A DNA stretch of 64,000 nucleotides, from contig NTJZ01000012.1 of assembly GCA_002457215.1 (NCBI GenBank), positions 36,050 to 100,049 of the forward strand, in the 5' to 3' direction. Positions 1 through 8,875 of this stretch are shown piece by piece. The position numbers were made by a program, and so were the translations under genes. Every line of letters starts with the position of its first letter. The first letter of the stretch is position 1. The notes beneath the pieces are model-generated. The model was not told the origin of the DNA and did not search any database. It saw only the letters and a list, made by a program, of their open reading frames with translations. The stretch comes from OM182 bacterium MED-G28. GTDB lineage: Bacteria > Pseudomonadota > Gammaproteobacteria > Pseudomonadales > Pseudohongiellaceae.

Positions 1-114
1 ACTGAGAGCGCGAAGCTTCGATGGCAAAACAACAAAGGACCGGCATTCTATCATGCCATTCGAAAAAAACGGGAGCTTATGGTAGGTTAGCCGCTCGTTT
101 TTTAGGGGGCAGAC

Positions 115-1263
115 ATGATTAGAGATCAGGAAACACTAAATCACCTCATCGATTTAATTGACCGTTTTGTGCGAGAGCGTCTAGTACCACGAGAAAAAGA
201 GTTGGAAGAAACAGGTGAGCTTCCTGACGATATCTTGGCAGAGATGAAGGAGCTTGGATTGTTTGGCCTTACTATACCTGAGCAATATGGAGGATTAGGC
301 CTAACCATGGAAGAAGAGATCCTGATTGCCTTTTCTTTGGGTAGAACTTCTCCAGCATTTAGATCAGTAATGGGTACAAATAACGGCATCGGCTCGGCGG
401 CTGTTGTTTTTAATGGCACTGAAGAGCAAAAGCAAAAGTATCTGCCTAAATATGCCAGCGGGGAATGGATAAGTTGTTTTTGTTTAACTGAACCGGAAGC
501 CGGCTCCGATGCAGCAGCGCTGAAAACCTCTGCTATTCGTGATGGTGATTGTTATATCTTAAATGGTACCAAGCGCTACATCACGAATGCCAAAGTAGCC
601 GACACTTTCAATGTAATGGCACGCACTAATCCTTCAATTAAAGGCGCGCGTGGAATCTCTTCCTTTATAGTTGAACGTGATACTGCAGGTATAACCCTTG
701 GAAAAGTTGATAAGAAAATGGGGCAATCCGGCTCGATGACTTGTGATGTTATTTTCGAAGACTGCCGGGTACCCGCTGAAAACATTATTGGTGAAGAGGG
801 CGAAGGATTCATTACTGCCATGAAAGTACTCGATCGTGGCCGCCTGCATATCTCCGGAGTCAGTGTCGGAGTTGCAGAACGGCTTATTAATGACGCTCTC
901 GACTATGCAATTCAAAGAAAACAATTTGGCCGACCTATTGCGGACCAGCAATTGATACAAGCAATGTTTGCAGATTCACAAACAGAAACTTACGCGGCTA
1001 AATGCATGACTCTGGAAACGGCTAGAAAACGCGATGCAGGTGAAGACGTCAGTACTGAGTCATCTGCATCCAAATTATTTGCAACTGAAATGGTTGGACG
1101 GGTTGCTGACCGCTGCGTCCAAATTCATGGTGGCGCAGGTTATATGTCAGAATACTCCGTTGAACGCTTCTATCGCGATGTGCGCTTATTTCGTCTCTAT
1201 GAAGGCACCAGCCAAATTCAACAGCTTATTATCGCGCGCAACATGATCAAGGGAGCTAACTAA
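115..1263 (+). CDS. Acyl-CoA dehydrogenase family protein
   Basis: FAD-dependent enzyme that introduces the alpha-beta double bond into an acyl-CoA and passes electrons to ETF, in the cytosol. All three family regions are visible: the N-terminal helical part, the mid beta-domain motif CFCLTEPEAGSD (about residues 122-133), and the C-terminal helices with IQIHGG-type and YEGTSQIQQ motifs. The catalytic Glu of the YEG motif is at about 363. Length (382 aa) is normal. An AGGGGGC Shine-Dalgarno lies just before the ATG. It stands alone on the plus strand and runs towards a hydrolase gene. The Glu position is that of short/medium-chain and glutaryl/isobutyryl-type enzymes, but I cannot assign the substrate. 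Confidence 0.93.
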   Translation: MIRDQETLNHLIDLIDRFVRERLVPREKELEETGELPDDILAEMKELGLFGLTIPEQYGGLGLTMEEEILIAFSLGRTSPAFRSVMGTNNGIGSAAVVFNGTEEQKQKYLPKYASGEWISCFCLTEPEAGSDAAALKTSAIRDGDCYILNGTKRYITNAKVADTFNVMARTNPSIKGARGISSFIVERDTAGITLGKVDKKMGQSGSMTCDVIFEDCRVPAENIIGEEGEGFITAMKVLDRGRLHISGVSVGVAERLINDALDYAIQRKQFGRPIADQQLIQAMFADSQTETYAAKCMTLETARKRDAGEDVSTESSASKLFATEMVGRVADRCVQIHGGAGYMSEYSVERFYRDVRLFRLYEGTSQIQQLIIARNMIKGAN

Positions 1264-1281
1264 CTAAGATTCACTAAAGCT

Positions 1282-2121
1282 TTAGTTTCCTCTAGTCAGG
1301 TGTTGCTGAAACCACGCTACAGAGGCATTGGCAGCCCAAACTGCATCGTCACCCCGAAATCCATGCCCGGCACCCGGGATGGTGATAAAATTTGAAACAA
1401 TAGACTGTTTTTCAAACTCTGCCTGCATAATTTCGGAGTGGCTAATGGGAACTAAATCATCAGCATCACCATGAATGAGCAAAGTCGGCGGATCACCAGC
1501 ATCAGCATGTAGGATAGGAGAAATTGCCGCAGCGTTTGCCTGAGGAAAATCCAAAGCAGGGAATCGATCATTTGGACCGGCTAACTCTCGCAAATCCACA
1601 GGCGGAAAATAAGCAACAATAGCGGCGACGTCATTGCTCTGACGCATTACTTCTTCCCGCGCGTTCGGATCACCTTGATCAGAATCTAAACCTAACATTA
1701 AAGACAAGTGCCCACCAGCGCTGCCACCGGTAACACCAATCCGGTCTGCATCGATTCCATGTTGCCCTGCATGCATCTTAATGTGACGTATGGCGCGACT
1801 GACATCAGCATAGGCATCTGGCACGTGATATCGAGGAGCACTGCCATGATGCACAGGGATCAATGTAAATCCAGCATCGAGGAAATGAGAGAATTGTTCA
1901 ACGCGAGATTCTGGCGGAGACCAACGAGAGTACCAACCACCACTGACCATAAATACCACAGCAGCGCCGTTTGCATTGTCTGGGGTGATAACATCATAGA
2001 CCAGTGCCATACCGTCTTTATGCCCATATACAACATCTGCTTTAATGCTTGTATCCGCCAAGCTCGTGAGGCTTGAAACCATGAAGGTAACAGCCACTAG
2101 TAGTTTTATTATTTTCTTCAT
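1282..2121 (-). CDS. Secreted alpha/beta hydrolase (esterase/BD-FAE-like)
   Basis: Probable exported serine esterase. The first ~22 residues are a Sec-type signal peptide (KK followed by a hydrophobic stretch, LADTS cleavage region). The nucleophile elbow is GGSAGGH at about 133-139. A GDADDLVPISHS loop carries the likely acid, and AGHGF near the C terminus supplies the His. The lid region and HHGSAPRYHVPDAYAD motif resemble BD-FAE/acetyl-xylan-esterase-like and arylformamidase-like hydrolases. It lies 12 bases behind the spermidine-synthase-like gene and is probably the last gene of that operon. Substrate unknown. Confidence 0.85.
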   Translation of the reverse strand: MKKIIKLLVAVTFMVSSLTSLADTSIKADVVYGHKDGMALVYDVITPDNANGAAVVFMVSGGWYSRWSPPESRVEQFSHFLDAGFTLIPVHHGSAPRYHVPDAYADVSRAIRHIKMHAGQHGIDADRIGVTGGSAGGHLSLMLGLDSDQGDPNAREEVMRQSNDVAAIVAYFPPVDLRELAGPNDRFPALDFPQANAAAISPILHADAGDPPTLLIHGDADDLVPISHSEIMQAEFEKQSIVSNFITIPGAGHGFRGDDAVWAANASVAWFQQHLTRGN

Positions 2122-2133
2122 AAGTAATTCCTA

Positions 2134-3042
2134 TTAATTTTCTCTTAGCAAGTTACCTGGTGAATACTGATCAGTTAATTCTCGGCGACTCATATCCCAG
2201 TCAACTCGAGTGGTCAATCTCCGAGGGTAGTCCGTTAAAGATATTCCAAATTTTTCCAAAGAGGGCGCTATGCGCCGTGATGCCTCTACGAGCTCACCGC
2301 GAGGCGGCAACGTGTTTAGTGTAGCAATAATAATCCGATTACCAGAAGTTGGTAATTTGAAATTGTAAAATTCACCAAAAGAGCGCTGATAAGTAACTGA
2401 TTCATGATCGTACAGGCGCGAAGTAGAAAAAGTATTTGCGACCAAAACACTATCTTCAGTCATTATCGTTTTTACTTCTTCAAGAAACTCTCTCGTTAAC
2501 ATGTGTTCAGGAATGTAATCTCCACTAAAGGCATCGAGCACGATGTAATCATAAGTTTCACCGCGAATACCCGCCCGCTTAATGAAGGGCCTGCCATCAT
2601 CCACATGGGCTTTCATATTATCGGTGTCACTATAGTAAAAATACTCTTCAGCTACGTTTACTACAGCCTCATCAATTTCAATAACATCAATTTTCGCATC
2701 CGGATACAACTCTGCAAATGTCATAGGAATTGACCCACCCCCTAAGCCGATAACCAAAATACTCTCTGGTTCTGGCTGAAGTAAAAGCCCAACAAAGCTC
2801 ATTCGAGTGTAATCGAAAACTAGTTGGTCTCGATCGTTCATCATCATGCAGGTTTGATTGCGATCGCCACGGTGTACATTGAATAACAGGCACCGACGCT
2901 CACCGACTTGTGTCACGGTAATATCACGATATTTGGAACGTGCTTCATGAATAGTTTCTGCCACAACCGCAGCGGTCATAAAAGCAAAGACTGCCGGCCC
3001 AGCTAGAACCTTTAAAATTAGATTAAGCACGTTTTTTCGCAT
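2134..3042 (-). CDS. Spermidine-synthase-like methyltransferase-fold protein
   Basis: Has the Rossmann core of polyamine aminopropyltransferases: the nucleotide loop VIGLGGGSIPM, the acidic strand end VIEIDEAV, and DAFSGDYIPEHM where SpeE has its catalytic Asp region. An N-terminal hydrophobic segment (about residues 10-27) suggests a membrane anchor or signal. The gene overlaps the end of the upstream membrane-protein gene by 20 bases. Together the two look like the halves of the fused MFS-like/spermidine-synthase proteins common in bacteria. True polyamine synthesis is doubtful, since such fused or exported forms are uncharacterised. Confidence 0.8.
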   Translation of the reverse strand: MRKNVLNLILKVLAGPAVFAFMTAAVVAETIHEARSKYRDITVTQVGERRCLLFNVHRGDRNQTCMMMNDRDQLVFDYTRMSFVGLLLQPEPESILVIGLGGGSIPMTFAELYPDAKIDVIEIDEAVVNVAEEYFYYSDTDNMKAHVDDGRPFIKRAGIRGETYDYIVLDAFSGDYIPEHMLTREFLEEVKTIMTEDSVLVANTFSTSRLYDHESVTYQRSFGEFYNFKLPTSGNRIIIATLNTLPPRGELVEASRRIAPSLEKFGISLTDYPRRLTTRVDWDMSRRELTDQYSPGNLLREN

Positions 3043-3685
3043 GACTAGGATTTGAACTCCTTGTATTTAGATTCCGCAAATAATCAGACAGCAAAATAGC
3101 ACATCCCGCAAAAACTAAAGCAATCACAGAACCCCATAATATCTGATTTACTTCAAACCATAGAACGAAATAAAAGCTCGTTCCTAAAGTTCCGGCGGCA
3201 CTACCAAGCGTAGATATAAAATAAAGCAGTCCAGCCATTTGGCCACTGTCTTTTTCGCTTTCCACCATCAATCGCACCGAATAAGGCGAGATCATTCCCA
3301 ATATGCTCGTTGGAATAAAGAAAAGAAATATGGACGCAAATAAAGAACCATATCGTGGATCCTCTATAGCGAGAAAAATAGGCTCCATAATGAAATCGGC
3401 AAAAAAGATGACAGGGAGCGAGAAGACGGCAGCGCAGATAAAAAACAAAGCATAAGTATTGGCACTGGGGTTGCGGGTCGATAAGCGTCCGCCAAGCAAA
3501 TACCCTAACGCCAGCGCCAGCATAAAGATGGTAATAATACTTCCCCAAACGGAGAGGCTACCACCAAAATACGGCGACAGGATTCGGGCGCCCAGCATTT
3601 CTATAGTCATTATGCAAAAGCCACTAACAAAGGCCATGCTGGCTATAATTGCGCGGGGCAATACTCTAGCTTGCTTGTCACTCAC
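3023..3685 (-). CDS. Integral membrane protein, N-terminal partner of spermidine-synthase-like protein
   Basis: 220 aa with about six hydrophobic helices. The motif near the start (GFCIMTIEMLGARILSPYFG) is typical of the membrane domain of fused membrane/spermidine-synthase proteins, where E-x-L-G-x-R is conserved. Its last 20 bases overlap the start of the spermidine-synthase-like gene in another frame, so the usual single fused protein is encoded here as two translationally coupled genes. Function unknown; possibly a transporter or scaffold for the soluble domain. Confidence 0.8.
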   Translation of the reverse strand: MSDKQARVLPRAIIASMAFVSGFCIMTIEMLGARILSPYFGGSLSVWGSIITIFMLALALGYLLGGRLSTRNPSANTYALFFICAAVFSLPVIFFADFIMEPIFLAIEDPRYGSLFASIFLFFIPTSILGMISPYSVRLMVESEKDSGQMAGLLYFISTLGSAAGTLGTSFYFVLWFEVNQILWGSVIALVFAGCAILLSDYLRNLNTRSSNPSHAKKRA

Positions 3686-3812
3686 TACCAGTTCTTCATC
3701 AGTCTTGTTGTCTGCGAGAGCGCTAAAGTAACATCGTAAGCCACGGATTTAAATGGCTTTTGGGTCAAAGAAGTAGAGAGTTGTTGCTGCTAGCGAAATT
3801 CGGCCTGCGTCT

Positions 3813-4604
3813 CTATTTCTGGCTGGCCCCCAGACTGCGACCACCATCTAGAGCGATGACTTGACCGGTCATGTATTTAGCGGCACCTGAGGCCAGAAAT
3901 ATCGCGAGTCCAGCCATATCAAACGGGTTTCCGATTCTTCCCAAAGGATTTTCGCCTTCGATTTTATCGCGGAAATTTTTCAACATATAACCCATCATCT
4001 GACTCTCGAATGGACCCGGTGCTATCGCGTTCACAGTAAGTCCTTTCGGTCCGAAGCGAACAGCTAAATTCTTAGTTAGAAAATGCACTGCAGCCTTACT
4101 CGCGCCGTAAGCAAAATTGTCTGTACTGGAAACTCTTAAGCCATCAATCGAACCAATATTAATCACCCGGCTAGGATTTTCTTGGGAGGCGTTTTTTAAT
4201 AACAAAGGCATTAAGTCCCGAGTTAACGTGAAAATCGCTTTTACGTTAATATCCATCACTTTGTCATAACCTTCATCAGGGTATTCCTCATAAGCTGCTC
4301 CCCAAGCTGCACCTGCATTATTCACCAGAATGTCGAGCTTAGATTCTCGTTCTTTAATTTCTCCGACAAACAAATCCCGACCTTCCTGGGTAGATAGGTC
4401 AGCAGGAAAAGCAATGCATTCACCTTTCTCAGATAGCTCCTCCGCAGTTTCTCTGCAAGCTTCAGTTTTACGGGAGGATATATAAGTTTTTACACCATTT
4501 TCGACATATCCCTGGGCAATCATTTTTCCGATACCGCGGGACCCCCCGGTAACGATCGCAATCTTACCTGCAATAGAAAACAAATCGTTCGACTGAAAAG
4601 ACAT
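3813..4604 (-). CDS. SDR family oxidoreductase
   Basis: Classical short-chain dehydrogenase of 263 aa: cofactor motif TGGSRGIGK near residue 20, NNAG around 92-95, Ser in the NIGSIDG strand, and the active-site YGASK around 166-170, followed by the C-terminal MTGQVIALDGG motif. Residues after the glycine loop (SSRK) suggest NADP(H) preference. It is the last gene of the five-gene acyl-CoA operon, 10 bases after the kinase-like gene. By analogy with LvaD of levulinate catabolism it could act on a hydroxy- or ketoacyl-CoA; that role is inferred. Confidence 0.92.
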   Translation of the reverse strand: MSFQSNDLFSIAGKIAIVTGGSRGIGKMIAQGYVENGVKTYISSRKTEACRETAEELSEKGECIAFPADLSTQEGRDLFVGEIKERESKLDILVNNAGAAWGAAYEEYPDEGYDKVMDINVKAIFTLTRDLMPLLLKNASQENPSRVINIGSIDGLRVSSTDNFAYGASKAAVHFLTKNLAVRFGPKGLTVNAIAPGPFESQMMGYMLKNFRDKIEGENPLGRIGNPFDMAGLAIFLASGAAKYMTGQVIALDGGRSLGASQK

Positions 4605-4614
4605 TGCGTTCCCC

Positions 4615-5694
4615 TTAATCAGTTATTTTACCAGCAATAATCATTTCGCACATTTTTTGCAACACATGCGCCTTCTCTAGAAACCCAGCGAATCGTTGAT
4701 CTTTAGTGTACCCATGATAGTACCGGTAATAAATTTGTTGTCCGATGACACATAAGCGAAATAAGCCAAAACAAAAATAAAATGGGAAATGTTCTACTGA
4801 TAACCCTGTTCGCTCTTGGAAGCGATTTATAATTTCCACTCTTCGCGGCGCGCCTTCAATATCGGAAGGCATTGTGCGCGCCTCACGAAAAAAATCGGGA
4901 TCAGATGTCTGAACCCAATAACCCAAGGTACAACCAAGATCCATTAATGGATCACCAACTGTCGACATTTCCCAGTCCAATACACCAATAACTTGCAGCG
5001 GATCTTCTGCATCGAAAATAACGTTATCTAGTTTGTAGTCATTGTGAATAACGCTGGCCTTTTCACTCTCAATAGGCATATGATCATTTAGCCATTTGAT
5101 AGTGTTATCACAATTCACCGTGTCTGGAGTGACTGCATTCTCCCAGCGACGACTCCAACCTTCTACTTGACGTCGAACATAGCCTGCAGGCTTACCGAAG
5201 TTATCGAGACCTGCTTCTTTCAGATTAACTGAATGCAAGTCACCCAGCACATCAAAGAAGTTTAAAAGTTGTTGTCGAATTTGATCTGGGCTCAAGTTTA
5301 GATTAGAAGGGTATTCTCTGCGTATCACTAGTCCTTCAATGTAATTCATCAAATAAAAATCAGAACCTAACACACTGTGATCATTACAGAAATGAATCGG
5401 GGCTGGGCCATAGGAATAAACATTTTTTAGAGCTGAAAGAATTTTGTATTCACGAGACATATCATGAGCAGATTTAACTTTGCTTCCAAACGGCGGCCGC
5501 CTGAGTACCCATTGCTCATCTCCATTTGATAACAAATAAGTAAGATTTGAGTGCCCACCTGGAAACTGAGAAATTTCTAGCGCAGAGACATTAGTGCCAA
5601 GAATAGGCTCTAAATGTTGCTTCAGTGCATCCAGATTTAATTCTTCCCCGGCTCTAATGCTTCCCGCTTTATCGACTAATTCGTCCGCGCTCAC
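4615..5694 (-). CDS. Phosphotransferase family protein (ACAD10/LvaA-like acyl-CoA kinase)
   Basis: Aminoglycoside-phosphotransferase/choline-kinase fold, 359 aa. Visible motifs are FPGGHSNLTYLL (nucleotide-binding loop), WVLRRPP, the catalytic loop VIHNDYKLDNVIF (Brenner motif, about 216-228) and the metal-binding GVLDWEMSTVGDPLMDLG. This subfamily is the one fused to dehydrogenases in ACAD10/ACAD11 and found as LvaA in Pseudomonas putida, where it phosphorylates the 4-hydroxyl of 4-hydroxyacyl-CoA. The neighbourhood of two acyl-CoA dehydrogenases, a phosphatase and an SDR supports that kind of role. Substrate is an inference. Confidence 0.88.
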   Translation of the reverse strand: MSADELVDKAGSIRAGEELNLDALKQHLEPILGTNVSALEISQFPGGHSNLTYLLSNGDEQWVLRRPPFGSKVKSAHDMSREYKILSALKNVYSYGPAPIHFCNDHSVLGSDFYLMNYIEGLVIRREYPSNLNLSPDQIRQQLLNFFDVLGDLHSVNLKEAGLDNFGKPAGYVRRQVEGWSRRWENAVTPDTVNCDNTIKWLNDHMPIESEKASVIHNDYKLDNVIFDAEDPLQVIGVLDWEMSTVGDPLMDLGCTLGYWVQTSDPDFFREARTMPSDIEGAPRRVEIINRFQERTGLSVEHFPFYFCFGLFRLCVIGQQIYYRYYHGYTKDQRFAGFLEKAHVLQKMCEMIIAGKITD

Positions 5695-5720
5695 TTTACC
5701 TTCCTAGTTTCGATAGCCCA

Positions 5721-6419
5721 TTAACGATAGGTCACCAAATGCTGCATGCCTTTTTTTTCCAAATGCGGCAGGCTATTAAATTGAGTGAGTGAGATCTTAC
5801 CATTTCCATAGCGTACCCGAGTAACAGAACTATTATGCACCATCCAGTTAGTAGCGATAACTTGTTCATCTGGAAAACCAAGTACCCTCTGCAGTGCCAT
5901 GGCGATAACTCCACCAGAAGTAGAAATAAGAGTGCGACTACCACTAGCATGTCTCGACATTATTTCATCTAAGGCACCGTAGACGCGATTCTGAAAGTTT
6001 TGCCAGGCTTCATATTCAGTATCCTGATCCGCGGGTTCAAGTTCATTGCGGATCCATTTTGATGTAGCTGCCTCAAAAATTTTCTGAAATACCTTTTCAT
6101 CCTTGATTGGCAACTCAATGTCATGCTTAGAATTATGGTTTCTCAAAAAAATCTTTAAAAGTGGATCTGCATTGTATTCATTCAAGCCACGGTGAGTGTT
6201 CGCTTTTTCTGGCTTTCCTTTTATCAGGGTCATGAGCTCTCGAGCGGTTTCTTGTTGCCGCAGCAAGGATCCACAATAGATGTAGTCAAATTCTTCACCA
6301 AGGGATTGCAAATGAAGCGCCAGGATCCGAACCTGTTCTATACCAAGATCACTTAACTTATCGTAGGATTTCTGACCGAACGAAGCCTGTCCATGTCGAA
6401 CAAAAATAAGTTCACTCAT
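5721..6419 (-). CDS. Histidine phosphatase family protein
   Basis: Phosphoglycerate-mutase-like fold, 232 aa. The N-terminal FVRHGQASFG carries the phospho-accepting His of the RHG motif. YCGSLLRQQETA gives the second conserved Arg, and LISTSGGVIAM is at the position of the family's second His, although that region reads STSGG rather than the usual xSHGG, so the usual proton-relay His is not obvious. Sits between the kinase-like and acyl-CoA dehydrogenase genes with short gaps. Such phosphatases recur beside ACAD10-type kinases; the natural substrate is not known. Confidence 0.85.
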   Translation of the reverse strand: MSELIFVRHGQASFGQKSYDKLSDLGIEQVRILALHLQSLGEEFDYIYCGSLLRQQETARELMTLIKGKPEKANTHRGLNEYNADPLLKIFLRNHNSKHDIELPIKDEKVFQKIFEAATSKWIRNELEPADQDTEYEAWQNFQNRVYGALDEIMSRHASGSRTLISTSGGVIAMALQRVLGFPDEQVIATNWMVHNSSVTRVRYGNGKISLTQFNSLPHLEKKGMQHLVTYR

Positions 6420-6448
6420 GACACTGTTCCGATTTAACCAAAATTAGA

Positions 6449-7582
6449 CTAGAGAGAGGCAAATCGCTCTGTGTGATAGTCAGCATTACCAAACATAATA
6501 TCCAAAGCAGTAACTCGCTTAAACAAATGCCCCACATCGAGTTCATCTGTCATGCCAATCCCACCGTGAATCTGAATTGATTCCTGACCAACTTTACGTA
6601 TCGCTTCCCCGACTCGACTCTTAGCAGCAGACACTGCTTTGGTTTTTTCCAAATCACTTTCAGCGCTGTCTAATCTCATTGCAGCCATCACTACAATAGA
6701 TCGCGCCAACTGACATTCAATAAACATATCAGCCATACGGTGCTGAAGAGCTTGAAAGGTGCCGATAGAAGTACCAAATTGTTTGCGCGTTTTACTGTAC
6801 TCTACGGTTTTTTGCAAAAGTAACTCCATTGCACCAACCGCTTCGGCACTTACACTGACGGTGGCCCGATCGATGATTTTTTGCAATGCCGATAGCGCAC
6901 TACCTGCATCACCTAATCGACTGCTAGCCGGCACGCTTACATTTTCTAACACTATTTCTGAAGATTTTTTACCATCGATGTTCGTAAATGAATTGATTCC
7001 TAAGCCCTCACTGGCAGCATCCACCAAGAAAATCGAAATTCCATCTACGTCAATGTCCTCTCCAGACTCACGAGCCACCACAAGCAGTTGATCAGCATTC
7101 GATCCGTTTAATACGGCGATCTTCTTCCCATTGATAAGAACCTTATCTCCCTGCACAGTCGCGGTGGTTCCAACTTTAGCGAGATTAAACCGGCTACCCA
7201 TTTCTGCATAAGCACAGGACAACTGTAGCTTACCTGTCACTAGCTGCTCTAGCAGCTCTGATTTTCGTGCTCCATCGCCAAGCTCGCTGATTAATCCTCC
7301 ACTTAATACCGCAGTCGCGATAAAGGGCTCTACGAGGTTCGCTTTACCAAACTCCTCCATCATTACGATTAAATCGACGGCAGAGCCGCCGAGACCGCCA
7401 TCTTCTTCGGAGAATGGCACTGCTAGCCAACCAAGCTCCGCAAACAAGCGCCAATTCTCTTTGCTATATCCGTCTTCACTCTCAATAATCTTGCTACGCG
7501 TTTTGAAGTCATAGCTCTTCTGTACAAATTTTTGTACTGAATCCTGCAGCATTTGTTGTACTTCTGAATATGAAAAATCCAC
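6449..7582 (-). CDS. Acyl-CoA dehydrogenase family protein, probable non-catalytic subunit
   Basis: 377 aa with N-terminal, middle and C-terminal dehydrogenase domains (SYSEVQQMLQDSV start, FSEEDGGLGG, TRKQFGTSIGTFQ, IQIHGGIGMTDE). The C-terminal motif that normally holds the catalytic Glu reads MFGNADYH, and the alternative Glu position on the mid helix reads IIDRATVSV, so neither usual base is present. This pattern matches the non-catalytic partner in alpha2beta2 acyl-CoA dehydrogenases such as actinobacterial FadE28/ChsE types. The catalytic partner is probably the adjacent upstream gene, 54 bases away. Confidence 0.9.
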   Translation of the reverse strand: MDFSYSEVQQMLQDSVQKFVQKSYDFKTRSKIIESEDGYSKENWRLFAELGWLAVPFSEEDGGLGGSAVDLIVMMEEFGKANLVEPFIATAVLSGGLISELGDGARKSELLEQLVTGKLQLSCAYAEMGSRFNLAKVGTTATVQGDKVLINGKKIAVLNGSNADQLLVVARESGEDIDVDGISIFLVDAASEGLGINSFTNIDGKKSSEIVLENVSVPASSRLGDAGSALSALQKIIDRATVSVSAEAVGAMELLLQKTVEYSKTRKQFGTSIGTFQALQHRMADMFIECQLARSIVVMAAMRLDSAESDLEKTKAVSAAKSRVGEAIRKVGQESIQIHGGIGMTDELDVGHLFKRVTALDIMFGNADYHTERFASL

Positions 7583-7636
7583 TGTAAAACCTCGTTTATT
7601 CCTTGTTCTTCTAGAGCAGTTCGTTTAGCTCTATAC

Positions 7637-8836
7637 CTACAAGCCCAAGACCGCTTTGCAAATAATATTGCGTTGAATTTCGTTGGAGCCTCCATAGATG
7701 GAAGCTTTTCGGTTATTAAAATAGGTCAGGGCTGCTGCTGCGGAATTTCCAGGCCCGAGAGGGGTCCCTTGAAATCCGTCTTCAAATTGCTCAGGGACAT
7801 AAGGCAAGCAATGGTAGCCCGCAAGCTCCACAAAGGTTTTATCAATTCTCTGAGCCAATTCAGTGCCTACAATTTTCAGAATCGATGATTCAGGTCCCGG
7901 TGCCTTGCCCGTAGATATCGACGCTAGCGTCCGCAACTCTGCATACTCGAGCGCTTGCAACTCTATCTCTATTGACGCTAATTTATTGCGGAAGCCTTGA
8001 TTATCCATCATGCTATTACCGAAACCATCATCGGTTTCACCGGCAATACGTTTCAAAGCACGGAGTCGACGCTTGCCTCGAGGCACTCCTGCAATATTTG
8101 TCCTCTCGTGGGTTAGCAGTACTTTCGCGTAGGTCCATCCTTTGTTCTCCTCACCGATCAAATTATCAGCGGGTACGCGCACATCGTCGAAAAACACTTC
8201 ATTCACTTCTGGTTGACCATCAATTAAATAAATAGGCTTAAGCGTAATGCCCGGTGACTTCATATCGATGAGAAGGAAACTAATACCTTCTTGTTTTTTG
8301 ACCGTGTTATCGGTTCTTACTAAACAAAAAATCCAATCGGCATATTGCCCGTAGGTGTTCCAGGTTTTCGCACCATTCACAACAAAATGATCACCATCGC
8401 GCACCGCGGCAGTTTTTAAAGACGCGAGATCAGATCCTGAATTAGGTTCAGAATAACCCTGACACCACCAAACATTGCTTTCTAAAATGTCCGGCAGAAA
8501 TCGGGTTTTTTGCTCCTCAGAGCCATAAGCCATGATAATTGGCGCCACCATTTTCATACCGAAGGGGACTGGCTCCGGCGCACCGATTAATCCCATTTCC
8601 GTCTCAAAAATATGTTTTTGAATCTGCGACCAGCCAGTACCGCCATGTTCAACTGGCCACGACGGTGCTGCCCATCCTTTTTTGTATAGTATCTTTTGCC
8701 AGTTGACGATCTCTTCTTTGCTCAGGCGCTTGCTCGCATCTATTTTTGCGCGATATTCCGCAGGGAATTCGCTATCTAGAAAACTTCGAGCTTCATCCTG
8801 AAAGGCCAGATCTTCCTCTGTGAAATCTGCATTCAC
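7637..8836 (-). CDS. Acyl-CoA dehydrogenase family protein, probable catalytic subunit
   Basis: FAD-dependent acyl-CoA dehydrogenase of about 399 aa. Motifs are WCQGYSEPNSGSDLASLKT, VNGAKTWNTYGQYADW and IYGGSNEIQRNII. The YEG-type Glu is replaced by Gly, but a Glu is present in LLTHERTN, the position used as catalytic base in long-chain and isovaleryl enzymes and in ChsE-type alpha subunits. The start is taken at the GTG at 8836 because GGAGA lies 5-6 bases upstream and the product then begins like its relatives; in-frame ATGs exist at 8860 and 8875. First gene of the five-gene operon. Likely forms a heteromer with the next gene's product. Confidence 0.9.
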   Translation of the reverse strand: MNADFTEEDLAFQDEARSFLDSEFPAEYRAKIDASKRLSKEEIVNWQKILYKKGWAAPSWPVEHGGTGWSQIQKHIFETEMGLIGAPEPVPFGMKMVAPIIMAYGSEEQKTRFLPDILESNVWWCQGYSEPNSGSDLASLKTAAVRDGDHFVVNGAKTWNTYGQYADWIFCLVRTDNTVKKQEGISFLLIDMKSPGITLKPIYLIDGQPEVNEVFFDDVRVPADNLIGEENKGWTYAKVLLTHERTNIAGVPRGKRRLRALKRIAGETDDGFGNSMMDNQGFRNKLASIEIELQALEYAELRTLASISTGKAPGPESSILKIVGTELAQRIDKTFVELAGYHCLPYVPEQFEDGFQGTPLGPGNSAAAALTYFNNRKASIYGGSNEIQRNIICKAVLGL

Positions 8837-8875
8837 TGTATTTCTCCGATTCAAGGTCATTCCCCATAACAACAA

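Noticed and set aside
3738..3762. Plus-strand terminator-like hairpin AAGCCA/TGGCTT with TTTT
   Set aside because: Only 6 bp, short T run, and no plus-strand transcript expected; likely chance.
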